The notes beneath the pieces are model-generated. The model saw only the letters and a list, made by a program, of their open reading frames with translations. It ran no database searches and was not told the DNA's origin. From assembly GCA_913052475.1 (NCBI GenBank), contig CAJXEJ010000003.1:1-64000 (forward strand): 64,000 bases of DNA. Direction: 5' to 3'. How positions within the stretch are numbered: position 1 is the stretch's first letter; every line of letters starts with the position of its first letter. The position numbers were made by a program, and so were the translations under genes. This document shows, one piece after another, positions 62,840 through 64,000 of this stretch. The DNA is from an uncultured Dehalococcoidia bacterium (lineage in GTDB: Bacteria; Chloroflexota; Dehalococcoidia; Lucifugimonadales; Lucifugimonadaceae).

Positions 62840-64000
62840 CTACCTGTTTCGCACGTTCGGTAAACAGAACGAATTCGAACAATGGACAGCTTTGAGGTTT
62901 CTGGACGTTACATCGTGGTAGACGACCAGTGGCAATCCATCTGATCCTAGGGTTATTGCGGTGTACTGACCCACAAGTGATGTTGTGTCGATATCGAACG
63001 AGGAAGCAGAGCTACAAGCGATGTCGTTGCAATGCCCGACTTCCAGTCCGCCGTTGAACGAATCGTAGTAGCTGATGATCGCCCGGCCATCGGAGCCGAT
63101 AATCATCGAGTTCCAGTCGCCAACTCCGCCGCTGGTTACCGCTGAGGAAGTGGTTGAATCTGAGCAGGCTATCGTCGTGCAGTGGGCGGTCTTCAGGTCG
63201 TTGCTGGTGGCATCGAAGTAGCTAATCAAACCGCGCCCGTCGACTCCGATTACGATCGAAGAAGCCTTTCCGACATCACCAAGTGCATCGATTGTTTCCG
63301 TTGTGCTCGACGAGCAGGTGGCGTTGGAGCAGTGAGCCACCTTCAATGAGGTGTTTGTCACATCGTAATAGCTGATCAGGGGAAATCCGTCTGCGCCGAT
63401 AGCAATGGAAGTGTATTGACCGACATCTCCGGTGGAATCAACAGTCGCAATATCTGCCGAAGTGCAAGCAGTGTTGTTGCAATGTGCAACTTTCAGGTTG
63501 CCGTTGCTGGCGTCGTAGTAGCTCGCAACGCCAAGCCCATCGGTACCGATGGCAATCGATGTGTAAGCACCGACATCACCTGAAGCTTCAACTGTACTTG
63601 AGCTGCTTGTCGCGCAATTGACTGTTTCGCAGTGGGCGATTTTGAACGCGGTATCGCTCGAGTCACGGTACGAAACGAGCGGAAGCCCATCAGTGCCGAT
63701 AATTATTGATGAATGCAGATCACCCGATCCCGTTGCCTCAACGATCGACGGAGTGGCGGACGTGCAATTCACATCGTCGCACTGCGCAACGTATAGCGAG
63801 TTGTTTGCTTCGTATGCGATTACGGGGAGACCGTCATCGCCGACGGTTACTGAATTCCACAGACCGGCGTCCCCGGGACCGATAGCGAGAGTGGTGATGA
63901 GATGTTTGCCCCTCTGGAACGATACGGAATCGTTCGGTAAAAGCGTCGTGCAAATCAGAACTCCTGTAGCGTCAATTCCGGTAGCCACCAGTCCTGCGCC
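62840..64000 (-). CDS. Secreted-type protein of 50-residue repeats, 5' truncated
   Basis: The frame is open to the right edge, so the N terminus lies outside the window; at least 386 residues are seen. The sequence is made of about seven repeats of 50 residues (150 bp). Each has the pattern G-D-V-G-x-Y-T-S-I-x-I-G-x-D-G, then ISYYD, then LKVAHC and a second Cys four to five residues later (for example AHCNNTAC). The pattern suggests a beta-propeller-like or solenoid surface with one disulfide per repeat, which in turn suggests export. No catalytic motif is seen. It ends at NVRNR with a TAA at its 3' end near 62840. Confidence 0.75.
   Translation of the reverse strand, partial: GAGLVATGIDATGVLICTTLLPNDSVSFQRGKHLITTLAIGPGDAGLWNSVTVGDDGLPVIAYEANNSLYVAQCDDVNCTSATPSIVEATGSGDLHSSIIIGTDGLPLVSYRDSSDTAFKIAHCETVNCATSSSSTVEASGDVGAYTSIAIGTDGLGVASYYDASNGNLKVAHCNNTACTSADIATVDSTGDVGQYTSIAIGADGFPLISYYDVTNTSLKVAHCSNATCSSSTTETIDALGDVGKASSIVIGVDGRGLISYFDATSNDLKTAHCTTIACSDSTTSSAVTSGGVGDWNSMIIGSDGRAIISYYDSFNGGLEVGHCNDIACSSASSFDIDTTSLVGQYTAITLGSDGLPLVVYHDVTSRNLKAVHCSNSFCLPNVRNR

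Noticed and set aside
63000..63900. Regular 150-bp repeats as a possible CRISPR array
   Set aside because: The repeats are coding throughout, in one frame, and units are far longer than CRISPR repeats.

Overview
The window reads as chromosomal DNA of an aerobic, respiring bacterium of roughly balanced base composition. It is most likely a member of the Chloroflexota, in the marine SAR202/Dehalococcoidia sphere. Several things point there: T-box riboswitches in front of branched-chain amino acid genes, a complete Alternative Complex III operon beside a cytochrome c maturation (ccm) operon, a DUF3090/SCO1664-family pair, an HtpX-PspAB pair, and two enolase-superfamily paralogues in a small catabolic patch. 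No database search was possible, so this placement is an inference. There is no rRNA, recognisable tRNA, CRISPR array, integrase or complete insertion sequence.

Layout. 1-2732: a truncated acetyltransferase, an MshA-like GT4 glycosyltransferase and a convergent tandem-GNAT protein. 2858-12878: a leucine/valine supercluster (T-box, ilvB, ilvN, ilvC, leuA, leuC, a DUF4328 membrane protein, leuD, leuB). 12897-14075: a decayed DUF3179 (seleno)protein gene. 14225-21235: two enolase-superfamily dehydratases, a penicillin-acylase-family hydrolase, a 2-oxopentenoate-hydratase-like protein and a JAMM metalloprotease. 21400-23420: citramalate synthase cimA behind a second T-box. 23574-30291: DUF3090, SCO1664-like protein, AlkX/YcaQ-like glycosylase, a broken egtD, an inositol-phosphatase-family enzyme, htpX-pspAB and a glutamine-amidotransferase-like protein lacking its catalytic residues. 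30447-33056: gyrA. 33232-35873: wrecks of MMPL, CrtC-like and glutamate dehydrogenase genes around an intact GT4 gene. 36050-36924: rplU-rpmA-rpmE, then DUF1385. 37983-42331 (minus): his operon hisH-hisA-methyltransferase-hisF-HAD-hisIE. 42529-43913: erpA and ygfZ. 44145-47660 (minus): a fatty-acid operon with two MaoC-type dehydratase subunits, plsX, fabG and a FabL-type enoyl reductase. 48696-53653 (minus): ccmH-ccmF-ccmI-like-447-residue protein-ccmG-like. 53772-61899 (minus): Alternative Complex III with ActB split into two genes. 62299-62790: a broken GNAT gene. The right edge holds a protein built from 50-residue repeats.

How it fits together. The two T-boxes divide branched-chain control sensibly: the ilv-leu leader appears to carry a Leu (CUC) specifier and the cimA leader an Ile (AUC) specifier, matching pyruvate-citramalate isoleucine synthesis. 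The respiratory end makes a quinol:cytochrome c (or oxidase) oxidoreductase and part of the machinery that attaches its hemes. Among these intact operons lie at least seven eroding genes, so the genome seems to be losing accessory functions while its core pathways stay in good order. A roughly 39-bp hairpin repeat occurs three times.
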